A stretch of DNA of 64,000 bases, from assembly GCF_045999315.1 (NCBI RefSeq), contig NZ_CP174607.1, forward strand, positions 1,612,001 through 1,676,000, in the 5' to 3' direction. Below the pieces are notes generated by a model. The model made no database searches. It saw only the letters and a list, made by a program, of their open reading frames with translations, and was not told the DNA's origin. The translations under genes were made by a program, and so were the position numbers. The stretch is from Peredibacter sp045999315. GTDB lineage: Bacteria > Bdellovibrionota > Bacteriovoracia > Bacteriovoracales > Bacteriovoracaceae. Positions within the stretch are counted from its first letter, which is position 1; every line of letters starts with the position of its first letter. Positions 50,321 to 58,600 of the stretch are shown in pieces.

Positions 50321-51727
50321 ATGTCTCATTCTAAAGATCAGTTTCTAAATGACGTTTTTTTGACACTTCAACAGTACATTCGTGAGAGTGGAAATTCTGA
50401 AAAAGTTGTCACTGTTAAGAGACCAGATGCTCTTAAAAAAATCCTTCCAGCAATCAGTGAAGACGGTGTTAATGATCAAACACTTGTTCAAGAATTAAAA
50501 ACAATTCTCGATCATAGTGTTCAGACGATTCACCCCATGTTCTTGAATCAGCTCTTTGGTGGTTTCGATGCGGCCGCATGGGCAGGAGAAGTCGCAAGTA
50601 CGCTACTTAATCCAACCATGGCCACCTATGAAATTGCCCCTATGGTGACTTTGATCGAGAAACGCATCGTAAATGAGCTTTTGGAAATGATGGGTTTTGA
50701 GAGAGGCGAAGGCATCATGGTGACAGGCGGAAGTAATTCAAACTTACTTGCCATGCTTTGTGCTCGAACTGATTACAATCCAAGCATTCGCCAGACGGGT
50801 TTTGGACATAACCGTTTCCGTGTTTATGTTTCGGCCGAGGCCCATTATTCATTTGATAAGGCGGCCAATATTACGGGGATAGGAACCCAGAACTTAATTC
50901 AGGTTCCTTCTAACGATAAAGGGGAAATGATCCCTGAAGAGTTGGAACGAATCATTGCGGCCGATATCAAAGATGGCTATGTGCCGATCATGGTTGGGGC
51001 CACATTTGGAACAACTGTTTTAGGTGCCTTTGATCCGGTTCCAAAAATTGCTCGAATCTGTGAGACCTATAAAGTATGGCTTCATGTGGATGCTGCCTGG
51101 GGTGGTGGGGCGCTATTTTCAAACTCTGCTCGTCACTTATTAAAAGGTATCCAGCTTGCTGACTCAGTAACTTTTGATGCCCATAAAACGTTGGGTACTC
51201 CACTTATTACATCGTTCTTTTTAACGAAGCATTCAGGTATTTTAAAGAACACTAACCGTGGTGGTGGCGCCGAATATCTGTTCCATGAATATGACAACTC
51301 TGAGTGGGACACCGGAACTTATTCTCTTCAATGTGGAAGGCGTGCCGATGCCCTAAAATTCTGGTTACTGTGGCGTTCATACGGAACCGAAGGTCTTATC
51401 CAAAGAACAGAACACATCCTTGAGTTGGCCCGCTTTGCGACTAAAGAGATCGCTGAGAATCCACGCTTTAAACTCATTCACTCAAACTATTTAAACGTAT
51501 GTTTTCAAGTTCACGCCCGTCGTGATGTGGAAAACATCAACTCTTTCACTTTGAAAGTGAGAAATGCTCTTTTGAAAGATGGAAGAGCGATGGTGAATTA
51601 TGCCACCAGGGCAGATGGAACAGTTTTCTTCCGCCTTGTTTTCCCAAATCATCAAACTCAAAAAGGTCACATTAGTGAGCTTTTAAAGATTATACTAGAA
51701 ACAGCTGACCGAATTGAAATTGCCTAA
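50321..51727 (+). CDS. Pyridoxal-dependent decarboxylase, group II
   Basis: A 468-residue PLP enzyme of the glutamate/aromatic/sulfinoalanine decarboxylase family. Marks are NQLFGGFDAAAWAGEVASTLLNPTMATYEIAPMV (about 82-115), GIMVTGGSNSNLLAMLCARTDYNP, LHVDAAWGGGALFSN and the cofactor lysine in SVTFDAHKTLGTPL. Substrate choice among glutamate, aspartate, diaminobutyrate or cysteine sulfinate is not readable. It starts a three-gene operon with a GGAG-type site further on. Confidence 0.9.
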   Translation: MSHSKDQFLNDVFLTLQQYIRESGNSEKVVTVKRPDALKKILPAISEDGVNDQTLVQELKTILDHSVQTIHPMFLNQLFGGFDAAAWAGEVASTLLNPTMATYEIAPMVTLIEKRIVNELLEMMGFERGEGIMVTGGSNSNLLAMLCARTDYNPSIRQTGFGHNRFRVYVSAEAHYSFDKAANITGIGTQNLIQVPSNDKGEMIPEELERIIAADIKDGYVPIMVGATFGTTVLGAFDPVPKIARICETYKVWLHVDAAWGGGALFSNSARHLLKGIQLADSVTFDAHKTLGTPLITSFFLTKHSGILKNTNRGGGAEYLFHEYDNSEWDTGTYSLQCGRRADALKFWLLWRSYGTEGLIQRTEHILELARFATKEIAENPRFKLIHSNYLNVCFQVHARRDVENINSFTLKVRNALLKDGRAMVNYATRADGTVFFRLVFPNHQTQKGHISELLKIILETADRIEIA

Positions 51728-51736
51728 GGAGGCAAC

Positions 51737-52348
51737 ATGCACGTTCCGTTTCACCCGATGATTGCCCATTTCCCGATGGCGCTAACTTTTATTTTGCCTG
51801 TTCTGATTTTAGTTTTCGCTTATATGATTCGTATCAATAAGATGACTCCACGTGGATGGCTCATCATCGTGGGTCTTCAATTAGTGGTGACTATTACTGG
51901 ATATGTGGCACTGGAGTCAGGGGAGACTGAGGAGCACACTGTTTCTAAGGTCGTGGCAAAAGACTATATCCATGAACATGAAGAAGCCGCAGAGATTTTT
52001 GTAGGCTCTACAGTCATCGCGTTGGTGGTTTCAATTGGTGCTTTCTTTTTAAGAAAAGAACTTCAATTACCTATTAAGGCCGCAGTGGCGGTTATTAGTC
52101 TCGTGTCTTGTTACCTTGCTTATCGCACAGGAACTTTAGGCGGAGAGTTAGTGTATAAATATGGCGCGGCATCTGCTTACGCTGTGGGCGTTGAGTCTCA
52201 ACCAGAAGGAATTTTGCCAACGCCAGGACTAAATACCTCTGAATCACCAATGCCAGTAGACGAAAATGAAAGTCTTAAAGCAGATGACAATGACTATGGC
52301 ACTGGAGATGAGTCAGAATCAGACGATGAAGTAAAACAGGAGGACTAA
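51737..52348 (+). CDS. DUF2231-like membrane protein
   Basis: A 203-residue inner-membrane protein with four predicted helices (FHPMIAHFPMALTFILPVLILVFAYMI; LIIVGLQLVVTITGYVAL; VGSTVIALVVSIGAFFL; VAVISLVSCYLAY). The HPMIAHFPMA start, HEHEEAAEIF and the TLGGELVYKYGA motif match the DUF2231 family, which may bind heme or metal through conserved histidines. It ends with an acidic tail. It follows the decarboxylase by 9 bases and overlaps the next ATG by 1 base. Confidence 0.75.
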   Translation: MHVPFHPMIAHFPMALTFILPVLILVFAYMIRINKMTPRGWLIIVGLQLVVTITGYVALESGETEEHTVSKVVAKDYIHEHEEAAEIFVGSTVIALVVSIGAFFLRKELQLPIKAAVAVISLVSCYLAYRTGTLGGELVYKYGAASAYAVGVESQPEGILPTPGLNTSESPMPVDENESLKADDNDYGTGDESESDDEVKQED

Positions 52349-52872
52349 TGAAATTTCTATTTCTTCTTGGTCTGTTGAGTTTTGGAGTGAATGCCCAGGC
52401 GATTTATCCGGTGACTTGTCAGGGAGCAGATCTCATCGCCAATACCGGACTTAAAATTTATCAGTTCACGTTTTATTCTGAATGTCAGGAAGCACTTTCT
52501 GAGTCTCGTCTTAATCAAGGACGTTTCTGCGATGATGAACGTTTGATAAATGCCAATGGCCGAATGGTCCATCAATTTACATTCAGATCTGAGTGTCAGG
52601 AGGCCCAAGGGCAGCTTCGCAACTCTCGATACGGACTTTTCTGTGATGACGGTGACATGATTCAACTGAGACGTGGTAGAATTGCTGACTTTACCTTTGA
52701 ATCAAACTGTATGGCCGCTTTGGGTGAGGCCGCAAAGTACAAAGGTCTATTTTGTCGTGAAGGTCTCATGATGAATTATCGAGGTGAATCTCTTCGCGAC
52801 TATACTTTCAGATCTAGCTGCCAAGAGGCGCTACGTTTACTTTCTGAAAATAAAGTAGACCGCGCCCACTAA
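52348..52872 (+). CDS. Exported four-repeat cysteine protein
   Basis: A 174-residue protein with a signal peptide ending near GVNAQA and four tandem repeats of about 38-40 residues. Each repeat has two cysteines and the pattern Cys-x(15-20)-FTF-x-S-x-C-x-x-A (QFTFYSECQEAL, QFTFRSECQEAQ, DFTFESNCMAAL, DYTFRSSCQEAL). The cysteines probably form one disulfide per repeat. Such repeats suit an extracytoplasmic binding protein. It is the last gene of the operon and overlaps the convergent DUF486 gene by 36 bases. Confidence 0.7.
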   Translation: MKFLFLLGLLSFGVNAQAIYPVTCQGADLIANTGLKIYQFTFYSECQEALSESRLNQGRFCDDERLINANGRMVHQFTFRSECQEAQGQLRNSRYGLFCDDGDMIQLRRGRIADFTFESNCMAALGEAAKYKGLFCREGLMMNYRGESLRDYTFRSSCQEALRLLSENKVDRAH

Positions 52873-53169
52873 GCAGAGCGAAGCATAGACGAAATTCCGA
52901 TTAAGAGGTTCTTTCATAAAGAAAATCGTAAACAGGGAGAACACCACCATAGTGACCACTTCCTGAATGATTTTCAATTGTGCCAGAGTGAAATAACCAT
53001 ATCCGATGCGGTTCGCAGGCACTTGGAAACAGTATTCAAATAGGGCCACACCCCAGCTAATCGCAATGGCGATCCAGATAGGTTTCCCGGCCAGGGTCTT
53101 TAAATGCCCATACCAGGCATAAGTCATAAAGATATTAGAAAGAACGAGCAAAGAGATGGTCTTAAACAT
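52837..53169 (-). CDS. DUF486 family small membrane protein (DMT-like)
   Basis: A 110-residue protein with four hydrophobic helices. FKTISLLVLSNIFMTYAWYGHLK, AIAISWGVALFEYCFQVPANRIGY and YFTLAQLKIIQEVVTMVVFSLFTIFFMKEPL are typical of DUF486 (DMT_6), a family related to small drug/metabolite transporters. The length is normal. It follows the TlpA-like gene by 1 base. Substrate unknown. Confidence 0.88.
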   Translation of the reverse strand: MFKTISLLVLSNIFMTYAWYGHLKTLAGKPIWIAIAISWGVALFEYCFQVPANRIGYGYFTLAQLKIIQEVVTMVVFSLFTIFFMKEPLNRNFVYASLCLVGAVYFIFRK

Positions 53170-53170
53170 A

Positions 53171-54373
53171 TTATTTCAGCAACTCATTTACGGTTTGGGT
53201 AAATTCAGTTTTCCATTTGTCATAAAACTCACCAGTACTTGGTCCGTTAAAACCAGCGTGAACTTTTACGACCTCATGTTTCTTATTTAAGAAAACTGTG
53301 GTTGGAAAGGCAATGAAGTTTTTTAGACCTGGGATTTTTTGGGCCGGTTTGTCCTCGCTAGTGGCGCCAGCAAGAAGAAGAGTGTAAGGAACCTTCTTCG
53401 TCTTTTGTACTTTCATGAGTTGTTTTTTGGCATCGGTCGGAGTTAGGCTGCGCTCAAAAGCAAGGGCGACAATTTCAATCCCACGTTTGTGGTTCTCGTT
53501 GTACCAAGGAATGAGATAGTTCATTTCATCAATACAGTTCGGACACCATGAACCGAAGAAAGTAATGATGACCGGTTTATTCAGAAATTTTGGATCGGTA
53601 AGAGAAACTTGTTTTCCGGTGAGATCCGGGAATTGAAAATTGATGGCCTCGACCTGGGTTTGCTTATAAGCATCTGGTAGTTGGGCCTGTTCGTTTCTTG
53701 CTCCTTCCACTAACGTTTTGTAGTTCGCAAGGATACGCGCTTTCAGTTTTCCGTCTTGGACCACTCCGCGAAGAAGATAGTTATAAACTCCATCGAAACT
53801 TGCGGCCTCAAACTCCACACCAGAAACGAATCCTTCAAAGTAACGATAATCGCCAGTCGGAGTCATGATGGTTCCGTTAAGGTCATTCCCTTTCTGTTTG
53901 AAAACGATGATACCGTCTGTTTTGAGATCTTGTTCATCAGTCAGGACCACTGACCAACGGCCATTAAGATCCACACGGGGGTTGCTCTTTTCTTCCGGAA
54001 AACGTTCTTTTTCACCGTGAAGGGCAAAAACAGGAGTTTTTACTTCAGGTTTTTTATTGTGACGGATGAGAAAGCCCGTCATTGAGTCTTGAGCGGACAA
54101 TTTCATATCCAGGCTCATTTCATACATCTGAAGCGGGATTTTCAGTTGATCGTTGGCAAAGGTAAGACCCTTGAGTTGGATGTTTTCTTCACCATTGTGA
54201 AGAACACCTGAATATTTACCGTTATCCTTCTTTATATCAATCACGAAAGGGATCGTGCCATGGGCCGCTCTCATCTCAAAACGCCACGGCCCGGTGTTTA
54301 AAGTTTTAGAATGGGCCATAAAGCTCATCAAAAGCGTGTTCAGAGACAAAAGAAGCGCAATTTTTTTAATCAT
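53171..54373 (-). CDS. TlpA-like thiol-disulfide oxidoreductase
   Basis: A 400-residue protein with a signal peptide (ending near SFMAHSK), so the thioredoxin domain works in the periplasm. The first 230 residues are beta-rich and unknown (two tandem lipocalin-like segments). The C-terminal thioredoxin fold has the active site FFGSWCPNCIDEMNYL (CPNC) and the cis-proline loop FIAFPTTVFLNKKHEV. TlpA-like proteins reduce disulfides in cytochrome or other targets. The long N-terminal part is unusual for a simple TlpA. Operon with DUF486. Confidence 0.85.
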   Translation of the reverse strand: MIKKIALLLSLNTLLMSFMAHSKTLNTGPWRFEMRAAHGTIPFVIDIKKDNGKYSGVLHNGEENIQLKGLTFANDQLKIPLQMYEMSLDMKLSAQDSMTGFLIRHNKKPEVKTPVFALHGEKERFPEEKSNPRVDLNGRWSVVLTDEQDLKTDGIIVFKQKGNDLNGTIMTPTGDYRYFEGFVSGVEFEAASFDGVYNYLLRGVVQDGKLKARILANYKTLVEGARNEQAQLPDAYKQTQVEAINFQFPDLTGKQVSLTDPKFLNKPVIITFFGSWCPNCIDEMNYLIPWYNENHKRGIEIVALAFERSLTPTDAKKQLMKVQKTKKVPYTLLLAGATSEDKPAQKIPGLKNFIAFPTTVFLNKKHEVVKVHAGFNGPSTGEFYDKWKTEFTQTVNELLK

Positions 54374-54449
54374 AAGCTTTAACCCCGCGGCCTAGTTTGG
54401 TAATATCTTGGTCCAATCGTGGGAATTTGTCACCTTTGACGGAGGATCG

Positions 54450-57182
54450 ATGAAGCAGTTCATCATAGGCCAACGCTGGATATCGGAATCTGAGCCTGAA
54501 TTAGGGCTTGGAGTTATTGTTGAGGTAGAAGCGAAGACCGTTACTTGTTTTTTTCCAGCAGCTAAAGTGGACCGCAGATACGGCACTCAAACCGCACCAT
54601 TACGTAGAATTAAATTTGTTCCAGGGGACGAGATTAAGGCCCAGGATGGATCGGTATTTATTCTAGAGAACACTACAGAAGATAAAGGCATCGTGACTTA
54701 TCACGGAGAAGGGAAGTCTCTCTCTGAGTCATTACTTGCTGACACGCTTTCATTTTCTAAACCGGAAGAGCGTTTGTTCGCGGGAAACATTGATTCGAAT
54801 GAACTGTTTAAGCTTCGTTATGATGTTCTTTTAAATCAGAGAAAACTTTTTATTTCTCCGATTCGCGGTTTTTCAGGCCCACGCTTAAATATCATTCCTC
54901 ACCAGATGTATGTGGCCAACGAAGTAACGAAACGTTCTCGTCCTCGTGTACTTTTGGCGGATGAAGTAGGTTTAGGTAAAACCATTGAAGCAGGTCTTAT
55001 TCTACATCAATTGATTTTGACTGGAAGAGTTGAGCGTTGTTTGATTCTCGTTCCGGATTCACTGGTTTATCAGTGGTTCGTGGAAATGCTAAAAAAATTC
55101 CAGATGACTTTTACGACCATTAATCATGACTCGAAATTAGAGCGTGGCGACCGTCCATTTGAAGATGGCCAGTTGTTTGTGGCGTCTTTGAAATACCTCA
55201 TGAAGGAAGATTGGCTACTCGAGCAAGCAGTTGATTCGAAGTGGGACCTCTTAGTTGTGGATGAAGCTCACCAATTACGCTGGGCCCCTGATAACGCTTC
55301 CATGGAATATGATTTCGTGGCGGCCATCGCTGCCGGAACTCCGGGAGTTCTTCTTCTCTCTGGTACACCGGAAATCCTGGGTCTTGCGGGTCACTATGCA
55401 CGCCTTCACCTTCTGGATCCAAACCGTTTCCATGACTTTAATCAATTTGTGGAAGAGACCACGGGTTATAAACCAATCACGGATCTCGCAAATAAACTCA
55501 TTAAGGGATCGGCCCTTACGGCCAACGATAAAAAACTTTTAAAAGAAAAAGTTGGAGTTGAGGTAGAGGACAAAGAGAAGGCCCTTCAGATGCTCGTGGA
55601 TCGTCACGGAACAGGTCGCGTGTATTTCAGAAACACTCGTAAAACCATGGCGAGCTACCAGGAGTTTTTCCCGAAGCGTGTCTTCAATTCTTATCCAATT
55701 AAAATTGGAAAGACCAAGAACCCAGAGAAAAAATTATTTGAACAAAAGGCCCAGTGGCTGGCCGAGTTTGTTGAAAAACATAGAGACGATAAGACCCTTC
55801 TCATCTGTCACGATAAAGAAGTGGTAGTGGATTTAGAGAAGGCCCTTAAAGATAAGACCACGGCGAAAGTGGCGTTCTTCCATTCAGGGATGAACCTCAT
55901 GAACCGTGACCGTCAGGCTGCATACTTTGCTGATCCTGAAGGGGCGCAAATTCTATTAAGTACGGAAATCGGATCAGAAGGTCGTAACTTCGAGTTCGCT
56001 CGACACCTGATTCTTTTCGATCTTCCAAAACTTCCGGATCTTCTTGAGCAACGTATTGGTCGACTTGACCGTATCGGCCAGAAGAACGATATCCAGATTC
56101 ACGTGCCATTCGTTGAAGGTTCAAGTGATGAACTGCTGATGCGTTGGTATCATGAGGGCTTTAATGCTTTTGAATCCTCACCTCGCGGGGGAACTGAGCT
56201 TTATGCAACAGTGAGACCAGAACTCGTTGAACTTCTTCAGGAAACGGAAGAGGGCACTTTCCCTGAGAAGAAATTCGCGGCGTTCTTAGATAAGACTCAA
56301 TCTATCCATCAGGACATTGAGAAGAAGCTTGAAGAAGGTCAGGATCAATTAGTTGAAATCAACTCGTTTAATCACGCTAAAGCGATGGAGTTTGTAAAAG
56401 AACTTAAAGCAGTTGATGACTCGAATGATCTTCGTGATTTCATGATTAATCTGTTTAACCAGCTAGGTGTGGATGTTGAGGACATGAACGATCCTTATAC
56501 GTTCTTTATCAGACCGGGCGACAATATGTATCTTCCTCACTTTCCAGGCCTTGAGAGTGACGGGATGCAGATCACATTTAAACGTGCCAATGCGCTTTTG
56601 AAAGATGATACGACTTTCCTGACTTGGGACCATCCAATGGTGATCGGTATCATGGACTTCATTTCTTCGAAGGAAATGGGGAACTCAACTATCGCAAGCT
56701 GGAAGACTCCTTCGAAAGAACCGTTCTTGTTTGAAGGTTATTTTCTTTTGAGCTGTGTGACTGAGAAGAAACTTCAGATTGAGAAGTGGTTCCCACCAAC
56801 TCCGCTTCGCGTACTCCTTGATTCTAAGATGCAGGACGCGACTCAAAAGATGCCGAAGAAGTTTATTGATGAGAACGTTGAGCCCTTGGACGCAGAAAAG
56901 CGTGCTCAACTTAAAGAGCTTCCGAAAGACTTCATTAAAGAGTGTATCAAGCGCGGAAAAGAGCTATGTATCGCCCGCGCGAAACAATACAAAGAGAAGT
57001 TTAAAGACGATATGGTGAAGCACATGAATGCTGAAATCGAAAGATTAGAAGCACTCAGAAAAGTGAATCCAACAGTATCAGAGACTGAAATTCTGTTACT
57101 GAAACATAACCGCGAAAAAATGGTGAAGGCGATGGACAAAGCAGAGCTCTCTCTAGACTCTCTACGCATCGTGATTAACTAA
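54450..57182 (+). CDS. rapA: RapA-like RNA polymerase-associated helicase
   Basis: A 910-residue SWI2/SNF2-type ATPase. The ATG at 54450 has a perfect GGAGG site and gives the family's opening FIIGQRWISESEPELGLGVIVEVEAKTVTCFFP, as in E. coli RapA. Visible motifs are LLADEVGLGKTIEAG (Walker A), VVDEAHQL (motif II), LLSGTPE (motif III) and LFDLPKLPDLLEQRIGRLDRIGQ (motif VI). It recycles RNA polymerase. An earlier in-frame start at 54408 would add 14 residues without a site. Length is close to E. coli RapA (968). Confidence 0.92.
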   Translation: MKQFIIGQRWISESEPELGLGVIVEVEAKTVTCFFPAAKVDRRYGTQTAPLRRIKFVPGDEIKAQDGSVFILENTTEDKGIVTYHGEGKSLSESLLADTLSFSKPEERLFAGNIDSNELFKLRYDVLLNQRKLFISPIRGFSGPRLNIIPHQMYVANEVTKRSRPRVLLADEVGLGKTIEAGLILHQLILTGRVERCLILVPDSLVYQWFVEMLKKFQMTFTTINHDSKLERGDRPFEDGQLFVASLKYLMKEDWLLEQAVDSKWDLLVVDEAHQLRWAPDNASMEYDFVAAIAAGTPGVLLLSGTPEILGLAGHYARLHLLDPNRFHDFNQFVEETTGYKPITDLANKLIKGSALTANDKKLLKEKVGVEVEDKEKALQMLVDRHGTGRVYFRNTRKTMASYQEFFPKRVFNSYPIKIGKTKNPEKKLFEQKAQWLAEFVEKHRDDKTLLICHDKEVVVDLEKALKDKTTAKVAFFHSGMNLMNRDRQAAYFADPEGAQILLSTEIGSEGRNFEFARHLILFDLPKLPDLLEQRIGRLDRIGQKNDIQIHVPFVEGSSDELLMRWYHEGFNAFESSPRGGTELYATVRPELVELLQETEEGTFPEKKFAAFLDKTQSIHQDIEKKLEEGQDQLVEINSFNHAKAMEFVKELKAVDDSNDLRDFMINLFNQLGVDVEDMNDPYTFFIRPGDNMYLPHFPGLESDGMQITFKRANALLKDDTTFLTWDHPMVIGIMDFISSKEMGNSTIASWKTPSKEPFLFEGYFLLSCVTEKKLQIEKWFPPTPLRVLLDSKMQDATQKMPKKFIDENVEPLDAEKRAQLKELPKDFIKECIKRGKELCIARAKQYKEKFKDDMVKHMNAEIERLEALRKVNPTVSETEILLLKHNREKMVKAMDKAELSLDSLRIVIN

Positions 57183-57191
57183 GGAGAATAT

Positions 57192-57497
57192 ATGACTGAA
57201 CTTAATGATGACACAATCTTTGGTGTAATTGAAAAAGAGCCCCTGGTTTTCATTGATTTCTATGCTTCTTGGTGTGGATCTTGCCGTATTGCCGCTCCGA
57301 TGTTCGCCAAAGTTGCTGAATCAGAGGGCGTAAAGATCTTTAAAATTGATGTAGAGAAAAATCCAAAGATTAAAGAGATGGTAGAACTTCCGGGGCTTCC
57401 ATCGGTTGGTTGTTTTAAGAATGGTGAGCCACAGGATCTTGTGAACGTAACGAAGGAAGAAGCATTTCGTGAGTTCGTCCAGAAAATGAAGGCGTAA
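57192..57497 (+). CDS. Thioredoxin-like protein, CGSC active site
   Basis: A 101-residue thioredoxin fold without signal peptide. The active site is FYASWCGSCRIAAP (CGSC instead of CGPC), and the cis-proline loop ELPGLPSVGCFKNGE is present. The swap of Pro for Ser in the redox motif should lower the reducing power. It follows rapA by 9 bases. A separate extra cysteine is in VGCF. Confidence 0.88.
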   Translation: MTELNDDTIFGVIEKEPLVFIDFYASWCGSCRIAAPMFAKVAESEGVKIFKIDVEKNPKIKEMVELPGLPSVGCFKNGEPQDLVNVTKEEAFREFVQKMKA

Positions 57498-57500
57498 ACT

Positions 57501-57740
57501 ATGAATGCAAAAAATATGAAAGAGCTCGCAGGAAAATACACCTTCGATGAGCTTAATAAATTTGCGGATGAATTTGAAAACACTGGTGTGGCACCGGTAA
57601 AGACCTCAGAAGAGCCAGGGGACCAAATGAGTGACTATCTCATGGCCGCTGAACTACGTTTTCTGATGGATGAGCAGGGCCTTGATGTGAACAATGCCCT
57701 TCGTGAGTTTTCAAAAAGAGTGAGAGGAGTTTTGACTTAA
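57501..57740 (+). CDS. Small hypothetical protein
   Basis: A 79-residue acidic cytosolic protein (NAKNMKELAGKYTFDELNKFADEFENTG, LMDEQGLDVNNALREFSKRVRG). It is probably helical. It lies between the thioredoxin-like (3-base gap) and GNAT genes (adjacent, TAA then ATG), so it is likely real. No family is known to me. Confidence 0.6.
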   Translation: MNAKNMKELAGKYTFDELNKFADEFENTGVAPVKTSEEPGDQMSDYLMAAELRFLMDEQGLDVNNALREFSKRVRGVLT

Positions 57741-58199
57741 ATGAATATTAAAATCCGCCCCGGGCTTCTCTTTGATATCCAGACAATCGCCGATTATCAG
57801 GTGAAGATGGCCTTTGAAACAGAAAATGGTTTGAAACTTGATCCGCCGACCGTCGAGAAAGGTGTGACTGCGGTGATGGATGATCCTTCAAAAGGCAAAT
57901 ACTGGTTAGCAGAAGTAGACGGCCAGGTGGTGGGATGTCTTCTCACTGTTCCGGAATGGAGTGATTGGCGCAATGGAAATGTTCTATGGATCCATTCAGT
58001 CTATGTTCATCCGGATTTCAGAAAGTATGGGGTTTATAAGGCCCTCTATTCTCATTTAAAGACCATGGTTCAGGAGTCACCTGATCTCAGAGGTCTCCGT
58101 CTCTACGTTGATAAAACCAATATGAAGGCACAAGATGTGTATAAGAAGTTGGGGATGACGGATGAGCATTATCATTTGTACGAATGGATGAAAGGGTAG
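57741..58199 (+). CDS. GNAT family N-acetyltransferase
   Basis: A 152-residue protein with the GNAT fold: NVLWIHSVYVHPDFRKYGVYKALYSHL (strand 4 and the acetyl-CoA loop, where RKYGVYKAL replaces the usual RxxGxxxxL), then LRLYVDKTNMKAQDVYKKLGM. Its ATG directly follows the stop of the small gene before it. The substrate is unknown. It ends just ahead of the structured repeat copy 1. Confidence 0.88.
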   Translation: MNIKIRPGLLFDIQTIADYQVKMAFETENGLKLDPPTVEKGVTAVMDDPSKGKYWLAEVDGQVVGCLLTVPEWSDWRNGNVLWIHSVYVHPDFRKYGVYKALYSHLKTMVQESPDLRGLRLYVDKTNMKAQDVYKKLGMTDEHYHLYEWMKG

Positions 58200-58205
58200 T
58201 GTAAG

Positions 58206-58451
58206 AAAACCTAGCTGAGTGTGGGACAGTGAAGGGTGTTTTTGCAGGCCTTAGAGGAACTTCGAAGAGGTTTTAACTTCTAGTTCCGGGGATATTGTGT
58301 GAACTTTTATGGAGTCCTCACCCTCAGCTCAATACTCTTAGAGCAGGATCCGTGCCAATTTTAAGTATCTGAAAAGCCGTAGTGATTCGGTCTGGAATGG
58401 TGCCAGATTGATTCTGAGGTTCTTTTTGAGACCAGCGAGCGGAGTCAGAAA
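58206..58451 (+). repeat. Structured ~245-bp repeat, copy 1
   Basis: A direct repeat whose second copy is at 60411-60654; I see long identical blocks (for instance GAGGAACTTCGAAGAGG and CTCACCCTCAGCTCAATA) between them. It folds: AGCTGAG (58213-58219) pairs with CTCAGCT (58323-58329), enclosing a hairpin GGAACT-GAAG / CTTC-AGTTCC (58256-58287). GGTCT also pairs with AGACC further on. In copy 2 the hairpin stem keeps pairing (a GU replaces one AT pair). No open frame is conserved, so a structured RNA or leader is the best guess. It ends 150 bases ahead of the fibre gene. Confidence 0.7.
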
Positions 58452-58600
58452 TGCCTCTTCAGAGTGACCTTGGGAAAGTGAATTAAATCGCTTTATCATC
58501 TTGTAAACCGTAATCAATCAGCGAAAATTTTAGATGAGTATTTAAAACTTATTTCAAAATTCCAGTGTTGGTTGGGTCTCCTGTTGATAAAGGCGGATAT
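58452..58600 (+). other. Leader between repeat copy 1 and the fibre gene
   Basis: 149 bases of AT-rich sequence with no gene of its own; it should hold the promoter or leader of the fibre gene. AAGGCGG just before the ATG at 58601 is its ribosome site. Confidence 0.5.
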
